This document shows positions 12,513-25,600 of a stretch of 64,000 nucleotides of DNA, in pieces (the stretch's first letter is position 1; each line of letters starts with the position of its first letter). The notes beneath the pieces are model-generated. The model did not search any database. It saw only the letters and a list, made by a program, of their open reading frames with translations, and had not been told where the DNA came from. The translations under genes were made by a program, and so were the position numbers. Source of the DNA: Nymphaea colorata (Eukaryota > Streptophyta > Magnoliopsida > Nymphaeales > Nymphaeaceae); contig NC_045143.1 of NCBI RefSeq assembly GCF_008831285.2, forward strand, positions 8,813,503 to 8,877,502, given 5' to 3'.

Positions 12513-12626
12513 TAAAAATGTCAATCACTTTTTTGTTATTGTTATTTTTTTTTTTAACTATCCATCACGTAAAAATGTCAATCACTTTTTTGTTATTGTT
12601 ATTTTTTTTTTTAACTATCCATCACG
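12513..12626. repeat. 57-bp tandem duplication
   Basis: Two adjacent, apparently identical 57-bp copies (12513-12569, 12570-12626) beginning TAAAAATGTCAATCAC. Confidence 0.95.
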
Positions 12627-13083
12627 ATGAATTGAACGGCCTGAATAACTTTATCTAAATGGATTTAAATTACTAAAGTTTAAGCTTGATTTTCGTAGCA
12701 CAAGATGTTGATGCCCTTGCACTTGAAATGGAGTCTGGCCACCTGACCATCTCATCCCAAACCGTTGCGCCAAACCTTTCTCAAAGACAACAAACCCATC
12801 AACTAAAGATTCCATAGGCAATTTTTTTGTTTTATGAGTACCAGCTATAAATAATTAAAAATTTACTAAATAAAGTATTTCAGGTGGGCTTGTGTGGGCA
12901 ATTGCCTCTCCCCACATGACCCTTTTTTTCTATTTGAATTAAAAATATGCTTATAAGCTGATATGAGCCAATGCATATTACGAGTTTTGGGCAAGCAGTA
13001 TAAGGTGATGACAAGTTTAACCCCTTCATCAAGTTTATGAATGGAGCACTTGTTGGATATTAGAGAAGGGCTATGTCACTAAG

Positions 13084-13280
13084 ATGCAGGGTGTAGGTGT
13101 GGTTGCCGGCATGGCATATCTCAAAAAATTTAAGTGTGACAGTGTGACAAGAATATTTTTTTATTATTTTAATAATATATTAATAATATCAAATTTATTA
13201 AAAAAACCAAAAAAGTAACTCAAATTAACGTGGTGCAGTTTGGGTACGAATCTGGGTCACACCTGCACCTGCGTCACATA
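13084..13280. mobile_element. Small TIR element, AGGTGCAGGTGTG family
   Basis: The left end TGCAGGGTGTAGGTGTGG is mirrored by the right end CACACCTGCACCTGCGTCA around AT-rich DNA with TTATT/AATAA runs. Relatives of this end word lie at 19885-19925, 31925-32000 and at the termini of 39496-40802. Confidence 0.5.
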
Positions 13281-13736
13281 AACACGGGTGCCTGTTCTTT
13301 CCAGGCACACCCTGGTAACATAGGAGAAGGGCAGCGACATGCAAACTAGCCTTTATGTGTTCGTGATCTGACAAGAGAGTGATAGTAATTGGTAAATACC
13401 TGACCACTTAGATAAGGGGTAAAAAGCAGATTTCTTAAATTTGCATTAAAAAGGTGTCGTAAACAAAATGTTAACCTCCTGATGTGTTGCTAAACATTAA
13501 TTTAAAATAATTGATGTTTTAGTTCAAGTTATTTTTGCAACAAAATCCATCCTTTTTATTATCACAAAATTTGATGTTATTAGAGCAGTTTTTTTTCAAT
13601 TATTAAAATATATTATGAAAATTTAAAATGATTTATTTAACACATGTTCCTCATCAAATCACTCTTAAGATTACATGTATAAGGTTAGATTGAAGAAAAA
13701 TGCCTTAATAATTAATTTTCATGTGTTTAGACCGAA

Positions 13737-13739
<3 letters not shown>

Positions 13740-13782
<43 letters not shown>
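13740..13782. repeat. (TA)n microsatellite
   Basis: About 43 bp of TA repeat. Shorter TA tracts lie at 11587-11608 and 12079-12106. Confidence 0.95.
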
Positions 13783-13785
<3 letters not shown>

Positions 13786-16635
13786 ATTCAACTTTTTAAC
13801 CAAAGCCGTCCATTTGAAGCAAATAAATGGTTGTGAGAAAAACAAAAAGAAAAAATGTGAACTAAGATTATATGACAAAAATGTCCACCGCTTTTTCTCA
13901 TTGTTTTTCCCTTAATTGCATCTATCATGATGGATATGAAGACCTGATGGCTGAGTCATTCAAGATTAGTTTTGATTTGTGGATCACAAAGAGCACATCT
14001 CACACAAATGTAAACATCTAAAAAGAACCTTTATGTAGTTTGACAAGATTTTGGGTTCATGTAATTACACATAAATCTGCTCACTATTTCTTTCTAATTA
14101 TCAATAATACTTTTTTAGACATGACTTAAAACCATTGTCACATATATCTTGTACGGGTATTATATGGCAAAGAATTTCTCGAGTATAATATGACAAAGTT
14201 GTATATCTCGAGACTATCACAGAAAAATCTCAGTAAATTGTTAAAAAGTTTAAAACATTTAATAAATCTTAAAAATTATTAAAAAATAATAAAAATACAA
14301 AAATTAAAGTCAAGGATGTATTGCTGGATAGCACAAAAATTAAAACATCATCTCTAGAAAAGCAATTGCTATAAGAGCACTAGCAATGGCTTATAATATA
14401 GCAACAGTTTCTAGCGCTTTTAACAACAGTTTTTTATTTTAATTTTTAACCATTTAACAATATCTAACATCCAATTAATTTGAACACACACACACACATA
14501 TATATATATATAAGTTTTTAGAGGCGGAGATTGACTTGTAGTTCATGTTGTAAAAAGAAAAAGCATGAGGCAAGATGAGTTTTGAAATAATGATTTCAAG
14601 CCTATGCCATACAAAATGGTGAAAACCTTCCACCGCCTAAATCAGGGCAGATTTTGTGCTTATAGTTTCATCATGGTTATACACGTTTTCGTACTCTTCT
14701 TATAACGGTAAATGTCAATATTAATATTGATGATCATATCGTACATCTACTTACAATAAAATAGAATAAAAGCAAGATTGAGAGACTGGAGAAACTTGCT
14801 GTCAATACAAGGGGCACATGAGAAATATGTTGCATGAACTAAAAAGTGCCTGAAAGTTCAGGAGACTAAGGCGATGCCATATGCGCATATTCCCCGTGTT
14901 CCTTAACGGTTTTTTAAATCTGATCTTTAGTGTATATATATATATATATATAAAATATTTTTTATTATAATGAAGCCGGAGTAGGTTAGGCTGGACCAAG
15001 GGCAGAAGTAAAAGTTTTTCATAAGGCGGGCCGAACTAAAGTTTCTATTGATTAGGACCGAGATATCATTTCTCAAAATTTTTCATGAAGAGCATGTTTC
15101 TTTCATGAAGAGCATGTTTCTTGCAGTTCCTTGGCAAACTTAGCATTGTCGTACTTATCTCGAGTCCAAATTCAAATTTACTGTAGCAATCATGATCGAG
15201 AGGAATGGTCATTCCTTCCACAATTTTGGATTCATATTTGATATAACAAGATATGCTGAAATAACAGAGATCTTTATCAAATCTATCTTCTCTGTTCTTT
15301 GTTTCCAAATGTAAAAACATGAACCAATGTGACGTATTGAAATTTAGGTGCAACTGGATATCTTGTGAAACTGTCATGTTTCCATCAATACACAGTATAA
15401 ATTTGATGGTTCTGCATTATAAAATGACCTTACAGAAAACTGTTCGATGGAAATACAACAAGCCTGGTCCTGGGCATTTAATGACAAATTAAAGCCAAAT
15501 GAGGTGGGATGCCAGCAAAATTTGTTTGCAATTATCTCCTTAATTGCATTTCTAAATCACGATTCTCGATTTTCACTTTTCATTCTTGAGACTGATCACA
15601 AGCCATCACTACGAAACTAAACAACGAACCAAACCAAGCGTGTTTGGTGTCATCCAGTTAAGGAGAAGGAAACAGGTTTAATAGTACACTGGGATGTAAT
15701 TAATCTTACAAGTCAACCAAACTCACTCTTTATCTTGTTGTTTCTTGGAAAGCATGAACATGTTTAACTTTAGTGGTCGGAATTCTTTTAGCTTCCAAAA
15801 AATCATCATACGCGCTTAAGGAACACAATTGATTTTCATGTTGATTTTTAGGCCTCGGGGATGAACTCACCTGCCATATTTCTAGAATCAAAGAGTCTTA
15901 GCTCCAATTCCATGTCCCTTCAAGCCACATAATGTAGGCGAATTGATTTTGTGTGCAGTGATTCTTTTCACAGAAACAAAGCATAGAACTCAGATCTAGA
16001 ATCTCAACCAACAAACACAGTCAGTCAAGGACACAGTACAAATCTAATAGCAAGATGTCCTTTTGTGATTGAACAATAAGCTCATCAAGCCAAGAATACT
16101 TTCCTTCTATATAAATATGTAAAGAGACTTGTACCTTTAGATGCTGTGTGCCCTATCATACCTACTGCTTTTTAACTTAAGCGCCTCCATACACTAGTTA
16201 AATAGCAAACATTGTAGGCAAAACTACGGAAAACAATTCTCTCTCTTTCTTATCTCTCATGATATCAGGGACATGCATGATCCCCTTGAACAAAAATGTA
16301 GACGCAATTGTCTGTCGCTCGTTTATATACATATAAGGACTCCGTTTGCATAACAATCAATATGTGGCAGCATCACTGTTGGGTGACAATTCAACTTCTG
16401 CATCTATGAACTCAACCAGACTGAACAAACAAAACACAATGTAAAATGTACCAGGAACTGCAAGTGGCATAAGACTGGGTCACCATCAATTTTTTTCCTA
16501 GACATGCAAAGAAAGATGGTTCAGTATACCACATTCATGGTACTAGTATATGAAAAAGCATGATGTCACCATTTCTTCAATTACCAATGACATAACAGCA
16601 TAGTCATTACCATATCTTCAAACAGTGATGAAACA
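13783..16635. other. No gene seen; 3' flank of the next gene
   Basis: AT-rich DNA. A 22-bp tandem repeat (TTCATGAAGAGCATGTTTCT) lies at about 15082-15125. The last few hundred bases before 16636 would be the 3' UTR of the minus-strand gene ending there; I could not place its poly(A) site. Minus-strand open frames at 14802-15377 are not recognisable. Confidence 0.45.
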
Positions 16636-16675
16636 CTATGATTGCTTCAGCACCTCCAGTAGTCTTCTCATTCCA
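16636..16675 (-). CDS. Last coding exon of the 16.6-37 kb gene
   Basis: Acceptor TTTTTTCAG, 40 bp coding, ends GMRRLLEVLKQS and TAG. It enters in phase 2 from the preceding exon, which ends on the AG of a split Ser codon. Confidence 0.75.
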
Positions 16676-19600
16676 CTGAAAAAATTACACTTATACTGTT
16701 AGACCAGAAATGTGCCACAAATTCCATTTCAAATTTTAACTCACTTTCATATGAAATCACATTATAGATTGTCTTAAAGCAACTTTTTCAGTACCTCTGT
16801 GGAAAAGAAGGCACCAGTTCATTGACGGTTTGGATAAAAGCAAGACAATCCATATCTTTGCAGCGGGACTTTTGCATCTTTCCTAGAGATTCAATGATCA
16901 GAAAAAGTCAGAGACTCAGAATAATTATATAGTCACTACCATGTAAAAGAAATTGGCAGAGCAAAGAAGATGCCTTTGCGTTTTTCAGGGACTGATGTAC
17001 CACCCAGGAGATACGATCTAGAAGCAGAATCTAGGTGATTGCCTTCAACCTTTAGAAGCTTCTCGAGTAAACATCCAATAAACTTGTGAGCAAATAAACT
17101 CACCTCATCGCATACGCCTTGAATTATGAGGTATTCATTACCACTAACATCTTGCAGTGCAGATAGATCAGAATCGGTTATACTTGGTTTTGCTAACTCA
17201 GAGAGAGTTGGGAACAAGTATTCAGGTTTTTTGGGCAAACAAGGTTCATCCATTGGCATGAAGTGACAGCGCTCCTGTAAAACATGCAAATCTTCCTCGG
17301 GTAAAGACTTGTCAGATATCACCCTTAAAATTTTTTCTCCTTTACATAAACGTTTTCCATTAGGTAACGTAGAAGTAATACTGCTTTTTCTCATAGCCGC
17401 AGAAACATCTTCCTGCTTTTCCATGTGAGTAGCTTCAAAAGATACATTACCAACCAATATGTCTACCTCTTCATAGTTGGAACAATGTTTTTCCTTGTCA
17501 TCAATATGATCATCATCAAAATCATCATCATCATTACTGCTATCACCATCAGTTTCTGATTCATCCTTGTACGCACCCCAAAATTCTTGATCAATGTTTG
17601 GGTGTTCAGATAGATCCCACACAAGCTGCTTCAAGCAACTGCTCATGTTAAGCATACATATCAGCTCATCTTCAATCTTTTCTCTAGTAGTTGACTCTGT
17701 CGAGTAACTATTAATAGTGGAAATACCCCTCAGAATTGGTTCTGGAATCTCTAATTCATCGCATTGGAAAAGGCATTCAATTAGGAAGTTCTTTATTTTA
17801 GTCCTCATAAAATGTATATTACTGTTGGCATCAAGTTCCAGTAACAACTGCAACTCCTTCACTTCATCAAGTGGAAGATTGGGGACAGACCAAATAGCTT
17901 TAAGGATTTCATTCTGCAAAGCTTCAATTTCATGAGGAACCTCAAAAAACTCTGGCAATGTACTATCAAAATGCCCATTCATCAGCTTCATTGACAAGCT
18001 TGCAACTCTTAGAGCTCTTGCCAGATTATCTGGCAACCCATCTCCCAAAAGACTATCAATTTTCTTTCTCAGCATCCCAATCAACTGCTTCTTATTTCGA
18101 TTTGTACAAGGTTCTGTATAAAGAGAACAAGGCCACATGCAAAGCTTTCTTCTCATTGCATCAAGAGCATGAAGAGACAAGTCTTCTAGTCTCTCTAGTA
18201 TCACATCCACATCACGAACACAAGATGTGGAGGACTTGCTAATGAATCGGATGTGATTTTTGAATCTTTTTGGATCCCTAAACACTTCCATAATCTGGGT
18301 TTGTAGCCTTGCAGCATCTTCAAACGAGCTAGGGTTTTCAAAAATCAAAGGAAGATATTTCTTGATAACACTAACCAAACGAGGACGGGTTTTCTCAAAT
18401 TTTACCGACTTCCTTGTAACTAGATCAGCAAGAAAGCAGAGAGAATTGTTGCTCAGATCATCAAGCATAGGCAGGAAAACCCTCCGAACTACAGAACATT
18501 TCCTTGTTTGAGATGTCCCTACATCTTCACTAAAAGGAAATACGATTTCATTGACAAAATTCCCCATAGGCAGGCCTTTATTAAATGATGAAAAGCAGTT
18601 CGCTAAATATCCTCTGGCTACTTCCAAAAAGACCTACATGAACAGGACAGATGAAAAAAATTATCAAATAAAGAAACAGAAAAGCTTTTTAAACATAAAA
18701 GGTACAAAGTAATATAAAATTTCACATAAACAAACAAATACCAAAATTCACGAAAGCAACAGAGAATTTGGAATTCAATGTGATAAAACACCTGTTATTG
18801 CTCTCAGCAAAGAACAAAAAGAAATTCATACAGAAAAAAAAGACAAGAAATCAGATTGAAGCGAGACCGGTGAAATGGTTTACGACAATGTATTGTGTCA
18901 GTTACAGACCTAAAGGACATTTCAATAGGACTGGACAATCACTTGCATTTAATGGATATTACCGTTGCATGGGATCACAATGATAATTTCTCAGAGTTCA
19001 GTAACTCATGAACGAAATTTTCAATTGGGTTGCCTTCAATAATAATATTTCAGATCTCTACCTTCATGAAGAAAGAATGATGCAAAATCCCTTTGGTATG
19101 TTCCACAAAAAGACACATCTTGCATCAAGCCTCTCAACCTTGGTTGTAAATTAGGACCCTAGGTTATGGTGTTGATTTTCTAATAACTTTAAGTAAGCCT
19201 TCCCTGCTTACTTTATCACCTTTAGTAAACAAAGATATCATAGAATCAGTTTATTGGAGACAAGAATTTGTCTAAACTCTAAACATACCTACAAAAGTTA
19301 GTAAACAAAGGAAAAAAATGTTCAAGTTGCTTGATGCGAGGGAATAGATGCATTAACAAGCTAAAGTCAATGCCAAACAAAAATTCTTTTTTGTTCAAGA
19401 GAAATTATAATTTTGTGTAAATAATGTTTTGCCTTTCTAGGCAAATTCCTTTGAATTCTCATCCATTTTAAAGACGTACAGATACTCAAACATCTTTCAG
19501 AGCATTTAAAAGGTCAGATTAAGGCTACTCATTATTCTAGATCATTCTACTGGTTTCCCAAATTTTAATTGTTAAAGTTACAATTAGTTATTTGCTTGCT

Positions 19601-22600
19601 GAATATTTCTAGCTCACTCAACATTTAGTATAAATTTCATAGTAAACATTTGAAAGGTGATCTCAATGTACTTCAATAAGGCCACACGGAAAATAAACCA
19701 AGTGCCTTCACCTATAGATGAGTAATTAAATAGAATGATTTACATGCTCGTAAATATTCACATTAGTTTTCTATTATAATTAACTCGATCAAGTTAATAT
19801 GGTACATCTTTAGACATGACCTTCGGTTGCTTTTTGGGTGCAATATAAACTATGCCATACAGACACTTTACATTTGGCGATGCACCCATGTCAACACAAT
19901 CCGACACAGGTGCAGGTGTGGTTCAGGACAAAGCCCCAACACAGTTTTGAAGTTTTAATGGATCGGCTGCAGTCAAGACACCCAAGGATGTACCTTGGAC
20001 TCTTGTCAAAATTGACCAAGTCCATGTTGGTCCAAGAACTAGGTTTTTTTTTTTTTAACTCACCGCATATATTCGTGGGGGAAAAAGCATCCCTCAACTG
20101 AAATCAAAATGATGTTTTTTTTATGTTTTCGTAGTATGTCACAGCAAACTGATAAATTCATAACAGCAAACAAACTTTTTTTTTTCTTTATGTACTTATC
20201 AGTTAAATTCTAAACAGTTTGTTGATGATGTAAAACTGCAACATAAACTGCACCTGTTTGTTATGATGAACATATCCGATGGTAAATATCTATTATGCAA
20301 AACAGGTTGTTATGTTTTTTAAGATATTTTTTCACACACCCATATGTATATACAGCTGTATCCAGTAGCCAAGATTTTTCAAATTGCTTTGATCTATACC
20401 CATGTGACATTATATCATGCCCTTTCTTTTAAAATTGAAATTGGATGCAAAAGTTATGTGGCTTTAGATCAAATATCCTCTTCTTTTTTTCTTGAATCAT
20501 CAACATTACCATTCCAACAACAAAACAAGTCGTGTGGGACTCACTATTAAGTGTGTGAATATGTGTGTGTAGAATATATTTACAAGTTTATGGAGAAGAG
20601 ATTTCCAAATAATACCAAATTCTGGCGCAAATGCCAAACAATTCAAAAAGGAAATCAGGAAGCACTTCTTTTTAATGAATAAAAAAAACAGGAAAATAAA
20701 GTAAATCAGCTTTACAGGAGAAAATTTACATCATCATTCCTCAAAAATGCTTCCGAAATATATCTGCAAAGAAAAACATATAGATGTGCATTAGGAAGTA
20801 GGAACAGTTCAAGCATTAAATCCACAACAGTCATCGAGAAAAAGATAACCTTTTCCACTCTTAAAATTTCTTGTTCTTGAATCATCTTACATTGTCCATT
20901 ATCCAATTTTGCTATTCCAATTATTCAGGATCAAACCAAAAAACAAGGAATTGGAAAGAAGAAGACAGAAGAAGCGCAAGGGGAAAAGAGAAAAATGAGA
21001 AATATACAACTCAGTTTCATTAATCTCATGTCTATATCTTACTAACCACTAAACCAGACCAACAAGTATTTGCATATTTCTGACCAACTCATTCAAGAGA
21101 AAAAACTTGAAGATGTGTCTACCAACTTAAGCTAACAATATCCTAGCACGTCTTATCAAACTCAACCATAACAAATGCATAAATGGAAGTAAAAAAGACG
21201 GGAAGCTCGAGTGTGTGTGAGGGTGCACGTATGCCATTTATGAGAAAAAAGATATGAAAAAAATATAGAAATGCAGCCAGTATACATATATATACAAACC
21301 ATTCTCACAAATATCCTTCTTGGGAAAATTGGATGAGTTAGACCTTGTGTAGAAGATAAAGGTACCATGAAAGGAAAATTGATGAGCATGGTCACTTGCA
21401 ACCCACTAGCAGCACTGATGTGACATAGACAAGAAGTTGAAGAATGCAAAAGTTTCTATCTTGGGTTCTTAACACCATGCTAGACTCAATAGTAATCTCT
21501 TCAAATTCAAGAATTTGGGTGACACATGGGACTAATTCAAGAGACATGTCTCACAAGTTTTATCTTCAAAGAAAAGCCAAATATTTAAGCAAGAAGATAA
21601 AAGCAGAAGAGGTTACTTAATGTAGCTCTTCCTATTTTGGTTGATCTTCCACTCTCTGAGCTAAAACAAGAAACTAATGCAACTGCTGACACGAGACCAA
21701 GACAACTTGAGAAGGAAGTTGAGACAATACAACTGTAACTTCTCTCATATCTCTCACCACCTTGGAATATATGCTCATTATTAGTTAAGAAACAAGGAAA
21801 ATTTTGAGCATAAAGAAAGGAAGCACTATTGTTGCTTCCTCATTGAAATCATGTGAGGTTGGTCAACAAGATGAATGTGCTCCTATCATGGCAAACCCTA
21901 GATGGTATAGAAGCCACCTCATTTGGGAAACTATCCGTGACAAAGAGGAAGTTGAAAGGTTGTCATCATTTCAATGATTTCGGATGTGTAAAACCTATTT
22001 GCCCAAAATTGAAGATCTACATCCAAGAAGAAAGAAGGCTATGTTATTCGGTATACGTTCACAAATTGTAGAGGTTCTTCAACCTCTTCTCAAGGGATCA
22101 TGTCACAAGAGTAGAGGTGACTTCCTCCTCTCTACCCAACATGCATACATAACGTCTTGATTTCGCCATATGTTTTCTTATGACTCCAAATAATTCCAAT
22201 TATCTGGTTGTTGCACCTTGGTGGTGAATAAAATGCACCATCTTTTTAATAAATTTTTCATGCATTCATCCTCGAATTTATTGCTTAAATCTCATGTTTT
22301 TACATTGTTTTAATGTCAAAAATTGATGCACCAAATTGTTTAAAATTTCAAGGATAAATTGGAGAAAATATCGTAATTTTGACATTTTGGAAGCAAATTA
22401 GTTGCAAAAACAGATTCAGTTTCAAATTCAAGAGCCAAAAACAAGTCGAATCATTGATACAAAGTTGAACCAAAAACCAAGCACAACTCCGTTAAAGGTT
22501 TCATAATTATAGTATAGGAAAAAGAAAGGCCTTGAATTATATATAAGAATATGTATAGACTTTTTTGGGGGTTGTGAGTAATTTTGGAAATTTTATGAGG

Positions 22601-25600
22601 TTTAAAATAAGGGAAATTCAATTCCAAATTTTGGCTTTCATATGGAGGTTATCCCTGGAAGAGACTCATCCTTGGTTTCCATGCCCTAAAGAGCTTCTTC
22701 TCCATCTCAAGTGCCCATGAGAGCTTCCCGTGCACTGTTTGACCTCCTAAAAATTGGAGGATTCTCCCAGCCAGGCCACTTTTTCCCTAAATTTTGTTAT
22801 ATGTTTCTTGTGCTTTTCACTTGCTTCTTTGCTGGTTCTGCAGGATTGCAGTGAATCCTTGAAGAGAATCTCAGTACCAAACAGGATTCTAGCACTCTTT
22901 GAACTCGGTGACTGCAAGGTTTTTACAGTCAAGCCACTCTTCACCCTCCATCATTTCCTTATTCTTGGGATGAGGTGCACTTCTACAAAATCTGGTTTGG
23001 CAGCAAGTGACTGTGTAGAATATCCTCCTTTGGAACCACGGATCATGGTAGAGTGATTTATGTCTTCTCATCTCATTTGTTGGACCACTGACTAGTAGGG
23101 GCACTTCTTCTGGATCCCTTCTTCTAGTTGTTTAAGTGTTGGTCAAGGGTTTGGTCATCTTCTTCTGATTACTGCTCATTTTCCAGCATGTTTTGGATAG
23201 CTATTTCTTATGTTCAAATAGTATTAGATATTAGAATGTCAGGTTTAATAGAGTTTTTGCAAAGAAACAAGTCAGTCATCTCTAAGGTGCTGATAGATTC
23301 CTCTTGTCTCATCCTTTAAACTGTTGCCTAGATAGATACTTAATTCTAGTTTCTATTGATTTCCTTTATTTACAGGTATAGGCTAACCAGTAAATTACTG
23401 TTTTAGGTTATATGTGTATTTAAGCTGTATTTTATATGTCACATGTGTTACACATGTTAATATGAAGGAAAAAGAGAGATCTACAGCATCTTAATTGGTT
23501 GTTCCAGGTGTTTTCCTCTTTCTTTTAACCACTACCGTAGAAGTTTGTTGTTGTCTTCATTAACTTTTTTTTTTTTTGAGGATCAGTTTAATGTCTAACC
23601 AGTTTAGAATAGGTGTTCCAGTCAAATGTTTTTATTAGGATTAGGCTTAAGTTTTGTTGAGGTCACTCGTGAATAGGTGGTCACTGGTCAGTTATGGTTA
23701 TTTTTCTATTATATGTTGCATGTAAGATAGAGTTTTCTGGAATAGTTTGGTCAATTTCAGCATACATGATCAAATAAATATCTTAATTGAAAGGATGTTC
23801 TAAATTTTATATTTGTTGTCTTCTTAATTTTCTTTAGGCCTTTCTTTGGTGGGAAATGTTTGGATTGTCTCTTCCTATGCTTTGGAGCATAACAATAAAA
23901 ATTTTAAGCCAGTCACGGGGCACTTTAACTTGTAAAAGAAATCGGAGTGCATTTGATGCAGCTAACACAAAGAAGAGAAATAGTCTTGCACCTGAAATGG
24001 AGAACAATTTGTCTACAGATGATGAAGAAAATAATGATGATTTTGAAAGACAAAGAACAACAATATGTGGGCATAGGAAAAATGAAGACTCTGACTCTAT
24101 TTCATTGGATGAAGATTAAGACTGGCTTTTTGTGCTTTTCTAAATGAAGAATGATAATGACTTGTTTTGCATTATGCCATGAAGGCTACAAACTACAAAC
24201 TTTTATGGTTGTGCATTTTGTCGATTTCATTTGACAATTTCCATCTGTAGCTTTGTTAGTTTGCTATATTCAATATCTTCATGGTATTGTGAATGTTAAA
24301 TGATAGTTTTATGTCTGCAGTTTTTGTGTTTTTATTTTTACATAATTTTTTTAGTTTTTTCTATTTTTAAAAAAATTGCTGACATTTTCCTGAGACTTTT
24401 TTGAGAAAATAGCTTCTGCCAAAAAATACCGGAGAAAAATCTTGCCAATATTTTCCCGACAACCATATTTTTAGATATGCATTAAAGATCCACAACATGA
24501 GGAAATAAAACAATTAAACAAAAGTTTAAAATAAAAGAAAATAAAAAATGAAATAAAAATAAATGGAAAAACCGCAATAAATTGATTTTACAGTTTTTTT
24601 TTAAAAAATATAGTGATTTTTTCCCTATTTTTGCTTCGATCATTTTTTGTTAGTATGTCGATATTTTTAAAAATCATGATATGTGTGGCTATGTCTGAAT
24701 GAGAATATCTTCGTAGAACATTTATTTGCAATTAATGAAGTTTAACTTTATATATCTATTTATTCACTTTCCCCATTCTTTGTGGCTTCTGGGATCAACC
24801 CTCGCTCACTAACTTGGTTGGAAAGGTAATTTGTCCATAGGTGTGCACTTTGTTTTAAAAGGGATTTTCACTTCAAAATCACAGAAGACTTCAAACGATT
24901 CATTTGTTGAGGCAGATGGTCCAAATCTTGAGATCAAAGCTATAGGAAGCTTCGAAAAGCTTTTGAAAATTCAGAACCAATTTTTGCAGTTTGATTTGTT
25001 TCAAAGCTCACTTAATACCTTCTTCCCATTTCTCCATTACCAAACCTGGGCTATGAATCATGATATGTTGTTCACATTAAAAGATTGTTGAATGCAAGAT
25101 ACCAGGTCTAGAACATTGATTGGTCATGGCCATTTGAGAGATCTCTATTATATTGATTTCTTGTGTAGTTAAAACAATTCTTGTAATTTTATTCATAAAA
25201 AGCCTTCAATGCTTGCACTAACAAACAGGAAATTTGAAAGTATTATCACCCTCAATTAAGGAGATTTCTATTAACCTTCCATTTGAATGAATGATGAATA
25301 AATACGTTCAACTTGGATGTGATTAGCCACAAGAGTCGTGATTGACTATGTTCCATGCCTCTCGTCTATATCGATCAATTCAGCCAATTCCATGCCTATC
25401 TTCTGTATCGATCAATTCAGCCAAAAGGGCAGCAATTGCAGACAACAATCCAGGTTTCTCACAAATAGCACTTGATTTTGAAGCCCATGATAATGCACCC
25501 TCACCATGTAGATCAATTAGGCAATCGGCAAAAGTTTTCTTAAACTCGTGAGAAAGGACAAATTCTCTATGGTCAATTATGGATCTATATTTCAATTTTC

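Noticed and set aside
16936-18627. Reading the 563-codon frame as a complete gene
   Set aside because: Its first codon is TTG, a good acceptor lies just upstream, and exons on both sides fit in phase. The last 65 bases are past the donor.
20840-20915. Extra exon LDNGQCKMIQEQEILRVEK
   Set aside because: It ends in phase 0, which would put a TGA into the following microexon; the 31593 exon joins the microexon directly.
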